Part shown: piece after piece, positions 51,094 to 61,805 of the stretch
Numbering within the stretch: the first letter of the stretch is position 1
How the letters are laid out: every line of letters starts with the position of its first letter
Assembly (NCBI GenBank): GCA_949317995.1
Contig: OX439050.1
Span: 17,996,061 to 18,060,060, forward strand
Direction of reading: 5' to 3'
From: Acholoe squamosa
Taxonomy: Eukaryota > Annelida > Polychaeta > Phyllodocida > Polynoidae
DNA length: 64,000 bases
The notes under the pieces: model-generated
What the model saw: only the letters and a program-made list of their open reading frames with translations
The model's database searches: none
Told to the model about the DNA's origin: nothing
Made by a program: the position numbers and the translations under genes

Positions 51094-51394
51094 GTATAAC
51101 AAAAGTTAACATATGCTATGCCATGTTTGTACAATATATAGTAATCTCTACAAAATTCACTTACAAATTTGATACCTTAAACCATTACATTCTCTGCTAA
51201 CAGGTGTACTTAACCTCTCAGTTATAAATATCATTAAGCATAACCAGTATATGAGATTATGGGGCGGGCACCCCTCAGCGTTCTATTCATATGTAGTCCC
51301 AGAGTCTGTATAACTTGTAAACAATAAGACTATTTAGAAAATCGTATGGGATGGAAGTGAGAAGTAAATTATAGTGGTATCCTATAATGGTATC

Positions 51395-53890
51395 TTAGGT
51401 AAAGAATGATCTTCCCCAGTTTTTCTTCAAATTTAATTGAAATTCCTCATATGATGGAATATTTCTTATTACTGTGGGAAGTGCATTCCATGCCATTGCA
51501 CCCCTATACATTACACTTTTTTTAGAAGTTTCATATTTTGGCTTAAAAGTGAGGAAGACATTAGCATCATGTATTCTAGTTCTTATATCTCTATTATTAT
51601 TCAATAGAGAAATATTCTTTTGTTGTTTGTACATAAAATTTAATAAATGCATTTCTCTACGAGGGGCAAGAGGAAATATCATTGCTTGCTGATAAGTTAA
51701 CTCGGTAGGGTATCTGTTATCCAGACCCATTGCTTTTCTCAAGGCCTTATTTTGTGTAACCTGTAATTTATCTAATATATACGAACCAGCTATGTCATAC
51801 AATATATCACCATAGTCAGCATAGGGTAATACCATCGTTTTGTAAATTCTTAGCAATGAGTTATTATCCAAAAAAGTTCTAAGCTTGGACATCATTAGTA
51901 CCTTATGAAGCATTTTTCGACACATTTCTTCTGCATGCTTATTAAAATTTAACACTGGGTCTAGATACACTCCAAGATATCTGAAGCTCAGTACCCTCTC
52001 TAGTTGGATATTATCAAATAATAGTGTATGATTTTCAATTTTTTTCAGCCATGGCCTTAGACCAAAAATCATATAATTTGTTTTTTTGGCATTTAGAGTT
52101 AATTGATTTTTTTTAAACCAATTTTTTAGAGCCTTCAGGTCTTCCTGGAGTGTGTTGGTAATTTGGTCGAGTTTATCACCCTGTATGGAAACCACAGTAT
52201 CGTCAGCATATAGAAAGACTGAACAATTCTTAATAACCTTCCCCAAGTCATTCACATATATCAAAAATAGTGTGGGGCCCAATATGGAACCTTGTGGTAC
52301 TCCACATGTTACTATACCCTCATTTGACATTAAACCATTTACCATTGACCTTTGTCTCCTATCTCTCAGATAGTCCTGAAGCCAAATTATAAGTTGTCCT
52401 CCTATACCAAGTTTCTTCATCTTTTCTAGAAGTATAGAGTGATTTACTGTATCGAAGGCTTTTTTTAGGTCAACAAAGGTGAAAATGGTATAAAGTCCAT
52501 AACATCTATATCCTTTATAACTTTTCCCATTTCTTCTTCATCGGTTAAAATATTATCTAAATTACTATCTACTACTATGCCATCATAAGACCAAGGAATA
52601 TTCATATCTTTTGCAAGATTGGCACCAATATTTAGAAAGAAATCGTTCACAAAATCAGGTATATCCTCATCTGGCACCCTACAATTTTTATCAAAGTCCC
52701 TAAGATAGCATTTCAGCTTATTTCCATCTCCTTTTATCAGGCCATTAATTTCTCTCCAAAACTTCTTGCTATCATTACCGTGTTCTATTAGCTTCGATTT
52801 AACATAATCAGCTTTGGCCTTCCTTATTTGTTTGGTACATTTGTTTCTTAAGGTCTTAGCTCTGATCCAGTCTTCGTTGTTCTTTGATGTCACTGCTTTC
52901 TTAAGTGCATTATCCTTGTCTTTAATTAGCTCTAATATATAATCCGTTACCCATGGGGCTCTCTCTTTCTTTACAAAATATTTCTTAATAGGACACATAA
53001 TATCCAGTTCTTTCAATATAATATTTAGCATACAGGACCATTTTGTGTTCACACAATTACTTTCAACATATGGTTCCCATACAGCATTTCTTATACGTTC
53101 CTTAAATATTTCTGGATTATAGCGCCTATAAGTGCGTCCAAAAAATTCAATTTTAGTTGGAGATACTACCTGATTAATAAAAGATATGCCAACCATATAA
53201 TGATCACTAATGTTCCATTTCCTAATCACTGGTTCAAATTGTTTTGTAGAATAAGTTATGACCCCAGTCAATGCAGGACTTAGTTTCCTTTTTTACTCTA
53301 GTATGTTCTTTGATTATTTGTGTTAGGCCCAAAATATTGAGACAAATTTTCATTAATTTTGTTGCTACCAACTTAGTATCTAAAAAATCAATGTTAAAGT
53401 CGCCCATGACAATCAGATCTTTACGTCTAAGATTTGCTCTATCAATCAATGAGTGTATACAGTCGACAAACTTAGCCTTATCTCCGTCCGGAGGTCTGTA
53501 TACATTTGCTATTACTATATTCTTTTTACCAATTCTTATTATTTCGATCCATTGGACTTCAATATCATTTGAACTTATGTTAAGATGCTCGTATGCTGTC
53601 GCTGAATATAATAAGTCATTTCTTATGTACATTGCAACACCACCACAAGATTTGTTTCCCCAGTCCCTATCCCACCTCTCTAAGTTATATCCACTCATAT
53701 GAACTAATCCACTTTCCAGGCCATCTTCTAGCCAACTTTCAGAGATACCAATAACTGCATCATTTCTTTCCCCCATGTAAATTCGTAGTGTTACAATTTT
53801 AGAATTTAAACTACAAGTATTTAGGTGAGAAATGGTAAAATCTCTTCTCCCATCCCTATAGTTATAACTATCCTTTATTAGTTACCCAGG
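51395..53890 (-). pseudogene. LINE ORF2: endonuclease and reverse transcriptase with internal deletion
   Basis: The endonuclease (53890-53260) shows HLNTCSLNSK, GISESWLEDG, GGVAMYI, NVYRPPDGD and VMGDFNIDF, and a frameshift near 53260 leads to NISDHYMVG. A linker with many Lys residues follows. The reverse transcriptase begins abruptly at VDLKKAFDTVNHS near 52475: about 100 residues of the fingers region have been deleted there with a frame change. The rest is open: CGVPQGSILGPTLF, then FLYADDTVVS with the catalytic Asp pair, then thumb and C-terminal domain to TAA near 51395. The enzyme would nick target DNA and copy the element RNA. This copy is dead. Confidence 0.9.
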
Positions 53891-54209
53891 GTATGCCCGC
53901 AATCTCATTATACCTTTGTCCAGCCAAGATAGATGAAAATACATGTAGGTATAGGCATCGCATGCCACCTACCAAGAGCATTATGCTCGTTTGAGGTATA
54001 AGTAAGGCTATAGATTAACTGGTTGGTAGCAGACCTAATTTCTCGACTCCATAAAATGATATAATATAAATTTAGTACATATTACACCTCTACTTAGGTT
54101 CATTTACAATAATAATATGCACACAAGTATCCAATCCTAGCTTAGAGGTAACGGTAAAATCATAACATTTGCATACATCTAAGTTAGCAATTGTTTCTAT
54201 ATATAGTTA

Positions 54210-55157
54210 CCGTAATCTCCCGCGTAGAAGGCGCCCCCCCAACTCAGAGAAGGCCTTTTCACGTAGAAGGCACACGTACCTCTTCTGGATCAATTTCCGG
54301 AAAAACCCGCGTATAAGGCGCCCCCCCAACTCACAGGGGGCTGTTTCGCGTAGAAGGCGCCCCTCTCCCCACCCCCCTATATGAGTTCAAGCTGTCATCG
54401 GCACACGGTCGGCGTAAAAAAACGGCGAGAAAATCTACAGCGACCGGTCTGCCACGGTGCTGGCTATATGAGTTCAAGCTGTCATCGGCACACGGTCGGC
54501 GTCAAACCCGCCGAGCGCCCGTCGACACCTCCCGGTCTGCCGCACTGCTCGTGTTATGAGTTCAAGCTGTCATCGGCACACGGTCGGCGTTAAAAAAACG
54601 GCGAGCAAATCTACAGTGACCGGTCTGCCGCGGTGCTGGCTATATGAGTTCAAGCTGTCATCGGCACACGGTCGGCGTCAAACCTGCCGAGCGCCCGTCG
54701 ACACCTCCCGGTCTGCCGCGGTGCTGGCTATATGAGTTCAAGCTGTCAGCGGCACATGGTGTGACGGTCAGCGTCAAACCCGCCGAGCAAATCTACACCG
54801 ACCGGGCTGCCGCGGTGCAGGCGCTATGAGTTCAAGCTGTCATCGGTACACGGTCGGCGTCAAACCCGCCGAGCAAATCTACACCGACCGGGCTGCCGCG
54901 TTGCTGGCTATTTGAGTTCAAGCTGTCATCGGCGCATGGTGGGCCTTATCCCCGGCGAGCGCGTCGACACCTCCCGGTCTGCCGCGGTGCTGGCGCTATG
55001 AGTTCAAGCTGTCATCGGCGCATTTTCCCAAATGAGATGTTGGAAAAACACCGCGTATAAGGCGCACCCCAACTCAAGGCAATTACCCTCCCGCGTATAA
55101 GACCCAGTCACGATCTGATTCGCGTATAAGACGCGCCGTCTACGCGGGAGATTACGG
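54210..55157. mobile_element. CCGTAA-family MITE carrying eight copies of an 87-bp minisatellite
   Basis: The ends CCGTAATCTCCCGCGTAGAA and TCTACGCGGGAGATTACGG lie between TA and TA. Units starting ATGAGTTCAAGCTGTCATCG occur at 54381, 54468, 54556, 54644, 54732, 54826, 54912 (ATG changed to TTG) and 54998. Two unit types (AAAAACGGCGAG and CAAACCCGCCGAGC) alternate in part. It is the expanded relative of 25004-25658. Confidence 0.9.
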
Positions 55158-55162
55158 TACAT

Positions 55163-55490
55163 AGCGTCCAAAAAACTCCGTTACCAATGTTAATTGACCA
55201 GCGTCTCCACTCCTCATGACGCTGTAGGCTAAATATAGGATTGTTCCAGAAGTAGACTGTATGTAGTCGAACAGCTGCTCCGACATAATATGATACATTT
55301 CAGCTCACAAGGTCTATATAGCTGCATAGCGCCCAAAAGATTCCATTGACAGTGTTAATTGACCAGCGTCTCCACCCCTCACGACGCTATAGACTAAATA
55401 TAGAGTTGACCCAGTAGAAACTTATATGTAGTTAGACAGCCGTTCCTTCATAGTAATTATACAATTCAACTCACTAGGTCAACTATCATT
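55163..55490. repeat. 163-bp tandem dimer between LINE ORF1 and ORF2
   Basis: GTTAATTGACCAGCGTCTCC recurs at about 55189 and 55352, and CATAGCG, GACGCT and TAAATATAG blocks keep the same spacing. The copies differ by roughly 20 percent, so the dimer is older than the MITE beside it. Confidence 0.85.
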
Positions 55491-55593
55491 TATACCTTAG
55501 TATAGCTTGTGTATAAGTGATCTGAATATACAGATAGAGAGATATATATACAATGGTAGATCTATATAATAAAACATACTCTAGCAGGGGTCT

Positions 55594-57529
55594 TTATGAA
55601 GCCAAGTACGAGTCTCGTAAGTCCATAAGAATCTGACCCATTTTGTTCTCCTTCACTGTATCTTGAGCGATTTGACTAGCTTGAGCAATTGTATAATTAC
55701 AGCCCTAGCCTTTCTCAGTAGTAGCTTCGTATATAGCTCCCTTTATATCGCATAGACGTTGCTCTGGAGTCACGTCTTGTCCAAACTTTAAATCCACTAC
55801 TTCCTTCATGATCAGGTATTTTTTGTCCTTGGTATCTTGCTTGGTGATAGATATCCCATGTGACAGCCTTTTGGCCTCGTAACCATCTCTGCAGTTTCTA
55901 ATTAGATTTGCTTGAGCCTCATCGTCATTAGGGTAGAGTGACCTTGAGTCGTCCATGTACCTTGAGTCGGCCACTTTGCATGTATATAAGTGCAAATTGA
56001 AATTATCAATGGCCATCTATGAAGATTTTAAACTTTTTGTATTGTTACAAGGTGGGGAGATGCAGCAGCTGATATCTAATCATCTTTGGTACTTTGGGCT
56101 TATTACCTTCTACAGGCTGTCAATAACAGCATGTTTGGGATGATATCCATGTGAATTTCTCATGGTTTTCAAGCCACTAATATTGAAATGCAACTGATAA
56201 ATGAGGATTTATTTGCAACAATGTCCTAGTAGTCAAAGGAGACTTAACCTTAACTAAAAACAATATATATATGCATTATATTCACACCCAGTTGACTACC
56301 AGTAAAGTGAACATCTGCCCTATCTTTGCATCAGGTACATAATAGACTCTCTCCCACACATTATTTGACTCATGGTTTAATGTGGCCGACTCAAGGTACT
56401 GGTGGCTGACTCATGGTACTGATGAAGAAAGATACACATCACTTGGGTACTGAACATTTATAGAGACTGATAAACATGATTATGAGGGCTGCAACCTTAT
56501 TTACTGGAAGGACTAACACTTCAAGATAATAGTCATAACCATTTTCTGATGCCCCCTACAAGTTAGCATACAGTGGCAGAGGTCCTAGAAAAAGTAAGAG
56601 GTTTCACAGAGGTCCAGATGGACGACTCATGGTCACTTTACCCTATATTTGGCTACTTTAAACTAGAACAATTGTTCAGCACTGCGCCATGTAATATCAT
56701 CATACACTATCTTACATGGGTACATATTGGACAGAAAAGCATGGTGAGATTGATATGCCACACCGTCCTTAACATTTACTATTTTCGCAGCCTCTAGGTT
56801 AATTCCTTGTGGTAGTTTGTCCATTTCTTGATGGCCATACAACTTGTCTCCAATCTCAATTTTGGAACCCTTCACTTTTGCAGGCATGCCTCTATCCTTG
56901 GCTACTGCAGCCAGACAGCGAAGGTCCTTTCTCTCTTCTTGCTGCTCCTTTGTCAAGTCATCCGATACAAAGATTCTTCTCCATTTATCCACATTCTTCA
57001 TCTTTGATACATTCTTGAACAGGTTGAACTTGTGCTCAATTGTTTTAAATCTTATGAAAATATTCCTATTGGAATTACCACCAGCTTTTTTCTTCCCGAT
57101 CCGATAGGCACTGTCGATTCCCACATATTCACCGTCTTTAACAGCTCCAATGTCTTTCATGATGTCAACAATGATTTTTCTAGGCGGGTCAGTATTATCC
57201 TCAGGTACCCCTTCAATAATAATATTCTTTCTTCGCCTGGCTTCATCAATCAGTCTCAACCTCAACTCACTCTGGTAGGTTTTGTATGCCAGCCTTTGGT
57301 TTTCTACCTCTAGTCGCTTGATATTGACAGTAGCATTATTTATACTACTCTCCGCCGCGTCAAGTCTGTCCCGTAACGACTGCAGCTCACCCTCTTTATC
57401 GCTCATGAAGGCTTCGACTTTCTCTATGTGATTGTCCATGCGTTTGGTATTATCCTTCAAAGTAGCTTGGAGTTCAGAAAATTTTTCAACCATTGATAGG
57501 TTTGATTTTTTCATCTCCTCTATTGCCTT
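55594..57529 (-). pseudogene. LINE ORF1: coiled coil, RNA-binding domain, NADAR (YbiA-like) domain
   Basis: From the N-terminus there is a Lys/Glu-rich coiled coil (about 57500-57260). An RRM-like and C-terminal RNA-binding unit follows (RRRKNIIIEGVPED, then DSAYRIGKKKAG, then IFVSDDLTKEQQEERKDL). A NADAR domain then starts near 56780: FLSNMYPCKIVY and WRSAEQLF come before a MITE insertion, and DDEAQANLIRNCRDGYEAK, MKEVVDLKFGQDV, IYEATTEKG and KMGQILMDLRDSYL come after it. Two in-frame TAG codons (near 56675 and 55705) and the MITE disable this copy. NADAR proteins are N-glycosidases acting on riboflavin intermediates or ADP-ribosylated substrates. Its role in a LINE is unknown to me. The true start is lost or lies at the methionine near 57509. 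Confidence 0.82.
55931..56643. mobile_element. 713-bp MITE inserted in the NADAR domain, TA target duplication
   Basis: The left end GGGTAGAGTGACCTTGAGTC and the right end GACTCATGGTCACTTTACCC form ~26-base inverted repeats. They are flanked by TA at 55929-55930 and 56644-56645. Removing it leaves an uninterrupted local LINE reading (AAA TAT AAT GAC), which confirms the borders. Confidence 0.88.
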
Positions 57530-57978
57530 TGTGGTGGTCCCGCGTCGTCTTCGAGGTACCTTCGTGGTCCTCGTGGGCGACGTCGAGAGCACCTCTATTA
57601 CCCGACGCCTGGGGGCGCTGGAGTCCGGTGCCACGTCACCACTTGGTCACGTGGCCCTCGACTCCAGTGTATATAAGGCCGTTGTACGGCCTTCCTCAGG
57701 GTCAGTCCAGCCCCGACTGACCATCGTGAGCGATGGTTGGCGGCTGCCCGGCTACCATATTCTAGTACTCCTCTGTGCTGCTGCACAGAGCAGGTGTATG
57801 TGGAATATCAACTGTAGACACTAGAAGGCCTAGTGTCGAACCTGTTTTCAGAGTTCAAACTCTGCCACCTGTAACTGTGATCAAGAACGGCTGATGCCCA
57901 TGTGTTATTAGACAATAAAGTTTTAACTGGAAACTGAATAGTTGTTCTTCGTTGTTTATCTAGGGGTAGAACACTACA
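57530..57978 (+). mobile_element. 5' LTR of a Ty3/Gypsy element
   Basis: The right border is set by ACACTACA followed by the primer-binding site. The left border at TGTGGTGG is inferred from the usual TG...CA ends, since no second LTR is in the window. It contains TATAAGG at 57672, an initiator-like GTCAGTC 32 bases on, a hairpin AAGGCCGTTGTACGGCCTT between them, and AATAAA near 57914. E-box/CRE-like CACGTCA and TCACGTGG lie in the upstream part. Confidence 0.7.
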
Positions 57979-57979
57979 C

Positions 57980-57991
57980 TGGTGCCGTGAC
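57980..57991 (+). other. Primer-binding site, tRNA-His type
   Basis: TGGTGCCGTGAC is complementary to the 3' end of eukaryotic tRNA-His (GTCACGGCACCA) over 12 bases, one base after the LTR end. It primes minus-strand DNA synthesis. Confidence 0.7.
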
Positions 57992-58038
57992 CAGTTGTTA
58001 ACTTTAGTCCGCATAGGTACTGCGAGCTTAAGTTCGAC

Positions 58039-60807
58039 ATGCAGGGTCACTTGGATGAAGGTGATGACCCCAATCACCAACATCAAGTGACTACAGGCCC
58101 ATTAGTGGATAGAAATGATCCACTAATCGGTGGTGGTTTGAACCACTCTCTGATAATAGGTCCATCGTCTGACCCGTTGGGCCTGTATCAAAGGAGCCGA
58201 CTACTCAATTGGCGAGTATCGACTCAACTCTCTCCGGCGGCTGAGAATTTCTTGAGGACACAGAGTTTGTCCTATGTAGAAAAATCAGCCTCGCCCGTGG
58301 GAACTCCAATGGGCCTTGGCAGTTGGTCCTTCGAGGGTCCCTCGCCCGTGTCAATACAAGGAAGTATTGACAGTGGCAGGGGACTCAACGAGGAGTTGCT
58401 GCAAGAGCAGCAACGCCAACTGCGCCAGGGTCGCCAGTAGTTGGATGCTCTCGCGAGTAACACCACGAAAGCTCAGGAGAAGAGTACAGAAATAGAGCTG
58501 AAATTGGAACAGCTTAGGCAGCAAGCGCTAGAGGCTTCGAACAAGACTCAAATCGCAAATAGAGAACTTGCTGATCTTCAGGAGAAGGTCAAGCAGCTCT
58601 CTAGCGAAAAAGAGTCCTTGCTTGCAACGAAGTCGGAGATCGAGCGTAGTCGATTGACAGCAATAGATTGTCAATCTCTAAAAGCGAAGATCGATTGCCT
58701 TGCTACTAGCCGCCGAGAATGTGTCGAGAGAGCTTGAAACGATTTTCGGGATGCCCAACAGGAGCAGACGTCCCTTAAACATAAGTTGAAACTACAAGAA
58801 GTAGAAAAGACTATGTTGGAGGAACAACTGCAAGAGTTGCGGCATGAGTTGAACCCACAATCAGCCGAGCATACTGAAGAAGTAGCTGAGCACCTAACGG
58901 CTTATGAAAAGCAGGTCAAACAGCTACGTCAGGAACGGGAGTCGTTACTCTGTCAGATGCAAGCTGACGAGGATGCTCGAGCCAGGGACGAGGCAGAAAT
59001 GCGTCGTCGCTGTGAGGAACGAATCGAACACGCAAACAAAATGGTGGAATATCAGGTTCTAATGGAACAAAAAGCGAGGCACGAGGCCGAGCTTAATTCC
59101 TTGAAGTCTGAATCCCTAGTAGCCCAATCACTGAAAGATCAGAAGGATTCGGATACTCTGGGAGCCATGCGTGGAGAAATCGATAAGCTCCGACGAGAGA
59201 TATCGTCTCGCAGGAAGGCTGATGAAGCCAGGGTGAATAAAGAAGTTCGTGATGAACTCGCACTCGAGGAACGTCTGAAGGAGCAGACGGAATCGAAATT
59301 GCGTGCCGCTAGACTTCGAGAGAAGCAACAAAGTAGTGAATGCAGCACTACTAGAGTTGCTACTCAAGAGGACCTAGTCGAAAACCCTGACTACAGAGAG
59401 TGGCTTGATCGTGCCATGAAGGAGGTCAAGCAGCTCTTCGCCATCAGTGAGCAACGAGATCTCTCGAAGCCCGAACATGCCCGCCTGGAATTCCTAGTGT
59501 CGGAATTAAGACAGGTGGAACGTTCAAAACAGCAGGCTGAGATAGATAGAATGGTGGGGGCAATCGACGACATCTCGAAAGTGGATTCGAGGTCACGTCG
59601 GACCCAACCTGTTCCTTCGATGCTGCACACCGATGGTCTAAGTGGAGTGATCGGACAGTTCTCGACCCCTACCACGACCCAACAACATGTTGATCCACCC
59701 AAATATAGGGATATCAGATTCGAGGCTTCGCGCCTGAGTGACGCCGATTCTGGTAACCCCTGGGGGATGAATCATAGTTGTGCAGACACGACTATGAGAA
59801 ACATGGGGATGGACCATCAAATACCTAGAAGAGGTACAACATTCGCTCTTGATCAGGTCAGGAGATCAAGCAGAATGTTTGAAAATACCTCTATCGGGCA
59901 TGAACCAGCCCGAACTAGGTCAGTCGAGTGCCCTCCATTTACATGGAAGGACGATTGGCTCCGTTGGTACCACGGATTCAATCACGTCCGTCGAGTAAAT
60001 GTGTGGACCTCGAGTATGGCATTAGCTCAACTCCTCATGTTACTCCAAAATGGCCCCGCAGCTGATACTGTGTGGCTATGGGAGGAGCATGGAGATGGGA
60101 CTTTGGATGGACTGGTCGACATGGTAACGGAAGCCATGACTTCTAGCCTTCAAGATCCCATTGTCACAATGGAGAAGAGACGCCAAGGCAAGAACGAAAG
60201 CATTAGAGCCTATGGCTTTGCTTTGAGACGTCTTGCCGGCGATGCCTATCCAGGTGTGGACTTCTCGGTTGAATGGCTCATAACCAAAGTCAACCAGTTG
60301 TTCATAGGAGGATTGTATGACGTTGATTTACAACAAGACGTTCTTCGAGAGTGGCGCACTTACATGTCCCTCAAGGATCTCATGGACTTGGCAGACGAGT
60401 TGTTGCGGAAACGACAACTCCTGCCGAAGTTGGTGAATCCTACCTCGACAAATGCATTGTCGGCGTTGGCCGACGCCGCTTTGGTCGAGGAGGGACAGGG
60501 GGAAGTGTCCTCATACTCGAAGCCCGGGGCGGGGAGTAAGACTAAGAAAAGTCAGAAATCCGCTGGTAAATCGAAAACACCAAACAAGGCCTCCAAACCC
60601 AAGGTACAGGAACAGACCTTCTCGCTGAGTCAATTAAAGAATTTACTCAGGGTTATCGAGGGAGGGGATGTCCCTGTTACTAACTCGGAGAAGCCGAGTA
60701 CCCCTCCGTCCGACGCCAAGTGTTGGAACTGCAAGAAGCAGGGGCATTTCGCACGAACTTACCCCGAGCCGATTAAAGGTCTACCACCTGACGCGACGGA
60801 AAACTGA
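58039..60807 (+). pseudogene. gag: Gypsy gag region with long N-terminal coiled coil
   Basis: An N-terminal Gly/Ser/Pro-rich part leads into about 350 residues of Glu/Lys/Gln/Arg/Leu-rich coiled coil. The retrotransposon gag core follows near 59930-60410 (WLRWYHGFNHVRRVNVW, RRQGKNESIRAYGFALRRL), then a Lys/Ser/Pro-rich stretch and a CCHC-type knuckle region (CWNCKKQGHFA) near 60720. Gag forms the particle and binds RNA. The coiled coil is unusually long for a Gypsy gag. The region has a few breaks. Confidence 0.85.
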
Positions 60808-61805
60808 GGCGGGCGGCTCGATGTGGCAATCGAGCTGCCCGACCATCGAAAAGCCAAGGTATCAGCACCTCTGGCACTCCTGATCAGACGACAGTAGATT
60901 CGAGGGAACTAGGTAAGGTCCCGGTAGGGCCGTCCCAGCCCTTTACCACAGCGGCACCGGTTGATCACCGGTCGGGTTCCGAAGATGTCGGTGTAGAAAA
61001 GGCCTTAATGGCCAAGGAACAGGGCGCTGGCAGCCCGAACTCCGAGGTCGAGGGTTCGACTGGATCGAAAGTGAAAGTCGACGCCGGGAGAGAAGCCCTG
61101 ATGCGGCAGCTGGCCAGAGTCTGCGCAACAGAGCTTCCCTCAGATGATCCCTGTCTCTCTTTTCTGAAGAAGAGAGGGATCGATCTGAGTACTGACGTAG
61201 GGTTGAGAATGCTAGCAGGAACCGCCCCCTTATCGGGGAAACGATGGTACCTGTCTGCAGAGATTCGAGGGCGTTCTCTAGACTTCCTGATAGATACTGA
61301 TGCCAGCCACACCATTGTCTCTCGGGAACTCGCGAAAACGTTAGTAGTGCCGTCAGATAACCTCTACGAGGGAATAACGGCGTGCACTGCGTCTGGAGCC
61401 GAAATGCGGACCTATGGTCGATTGGTTCTACCTCTTAAGGTCGCATCGACCCACTATGTGTTTAGCCCAATAGTGGCCGATGTGGCTGACGATGGCATTC
61501 TGGGGCTCGACTTTGCGGCATTATACGGTATGATCCTGAACCCAAGGACGGGTCAATTGGTCATGACCGAGCCGGTAGAAGAGCACCATCAGTGTAAGCT
61601 GAAGAGAGTGTCATCGATAGCCTCAGTAGCACAGACCACTAGGATACCTGCCAGGCATCGGTGCGATGTCTTGGTAAAATCCGACAGTCTGGAAAGAGAC
61701 CGACAGGGCATAGTCGAACCCGACCTGAAAGTTTTGGGTTGGTTGGTGAGGCTGCCCTTGTCAGCAATGTCCGTCGAACAGTGTTTCCCGTCTGTAATCC
61801 ACTGA
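60808..61805 (+). pseudogene. Gypsy aspartic protease region
   Basis: A protease-like domain lies at about 61260-61560. It has the active-site neighbourhood LDFLIDTDASHTIVSRELA, then a flap-like segment, and the second half ADDGILGLDFAALYG. It would process the Gag-Pol polyprotein. Confidence 0.8.

Larger units (their letters stand above)
51092..57529 (-). mobile_element. Two-ORF LINE with NADAR domain in ORF1, damaged
   Basis: Read on the minus strand, ORF1 (57529 to 55594) precedes an interval with a 163-bp dimer, then endonuclease and reverse transcriptase (53890 to 51395), then a ~300-base 3' region. All parts share orientation and decay level, so I treat them as one element, which is inference. 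A CCGTAA MITE (54210-55157) sits between the ORFs and another MITE (55931-56643) lies inside ORF1. The Gypsy LTR starting near 57530 cuts or abuts its 5' end. The endonuclease and RT motifs fit the CR1/Jockey-like group. Confidence 0.7.

Noticed and set aside
54210-55157. Frames in the eight-unit array as a secreted repeat protein
   Set aside because: Same reason as the five-unit array. Unit lengths vary from 86 to 94 and no start signal is present.
57530-57634. The first 35 residues of the minus-strand ORF1 frame (basic, Arg-rich) as the real N-terminus
   Set aside because: They read from within the inferred LTR of the opposing Gypsy element. I consider them a chance extension, though the LTR left border is not proven.
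57432-57824. Plus-strand frame across the LINE ORF1 start and the LTR
   Set aside because: It is antisense to LINE coding sequence and then non-coding LTR, with no family match.
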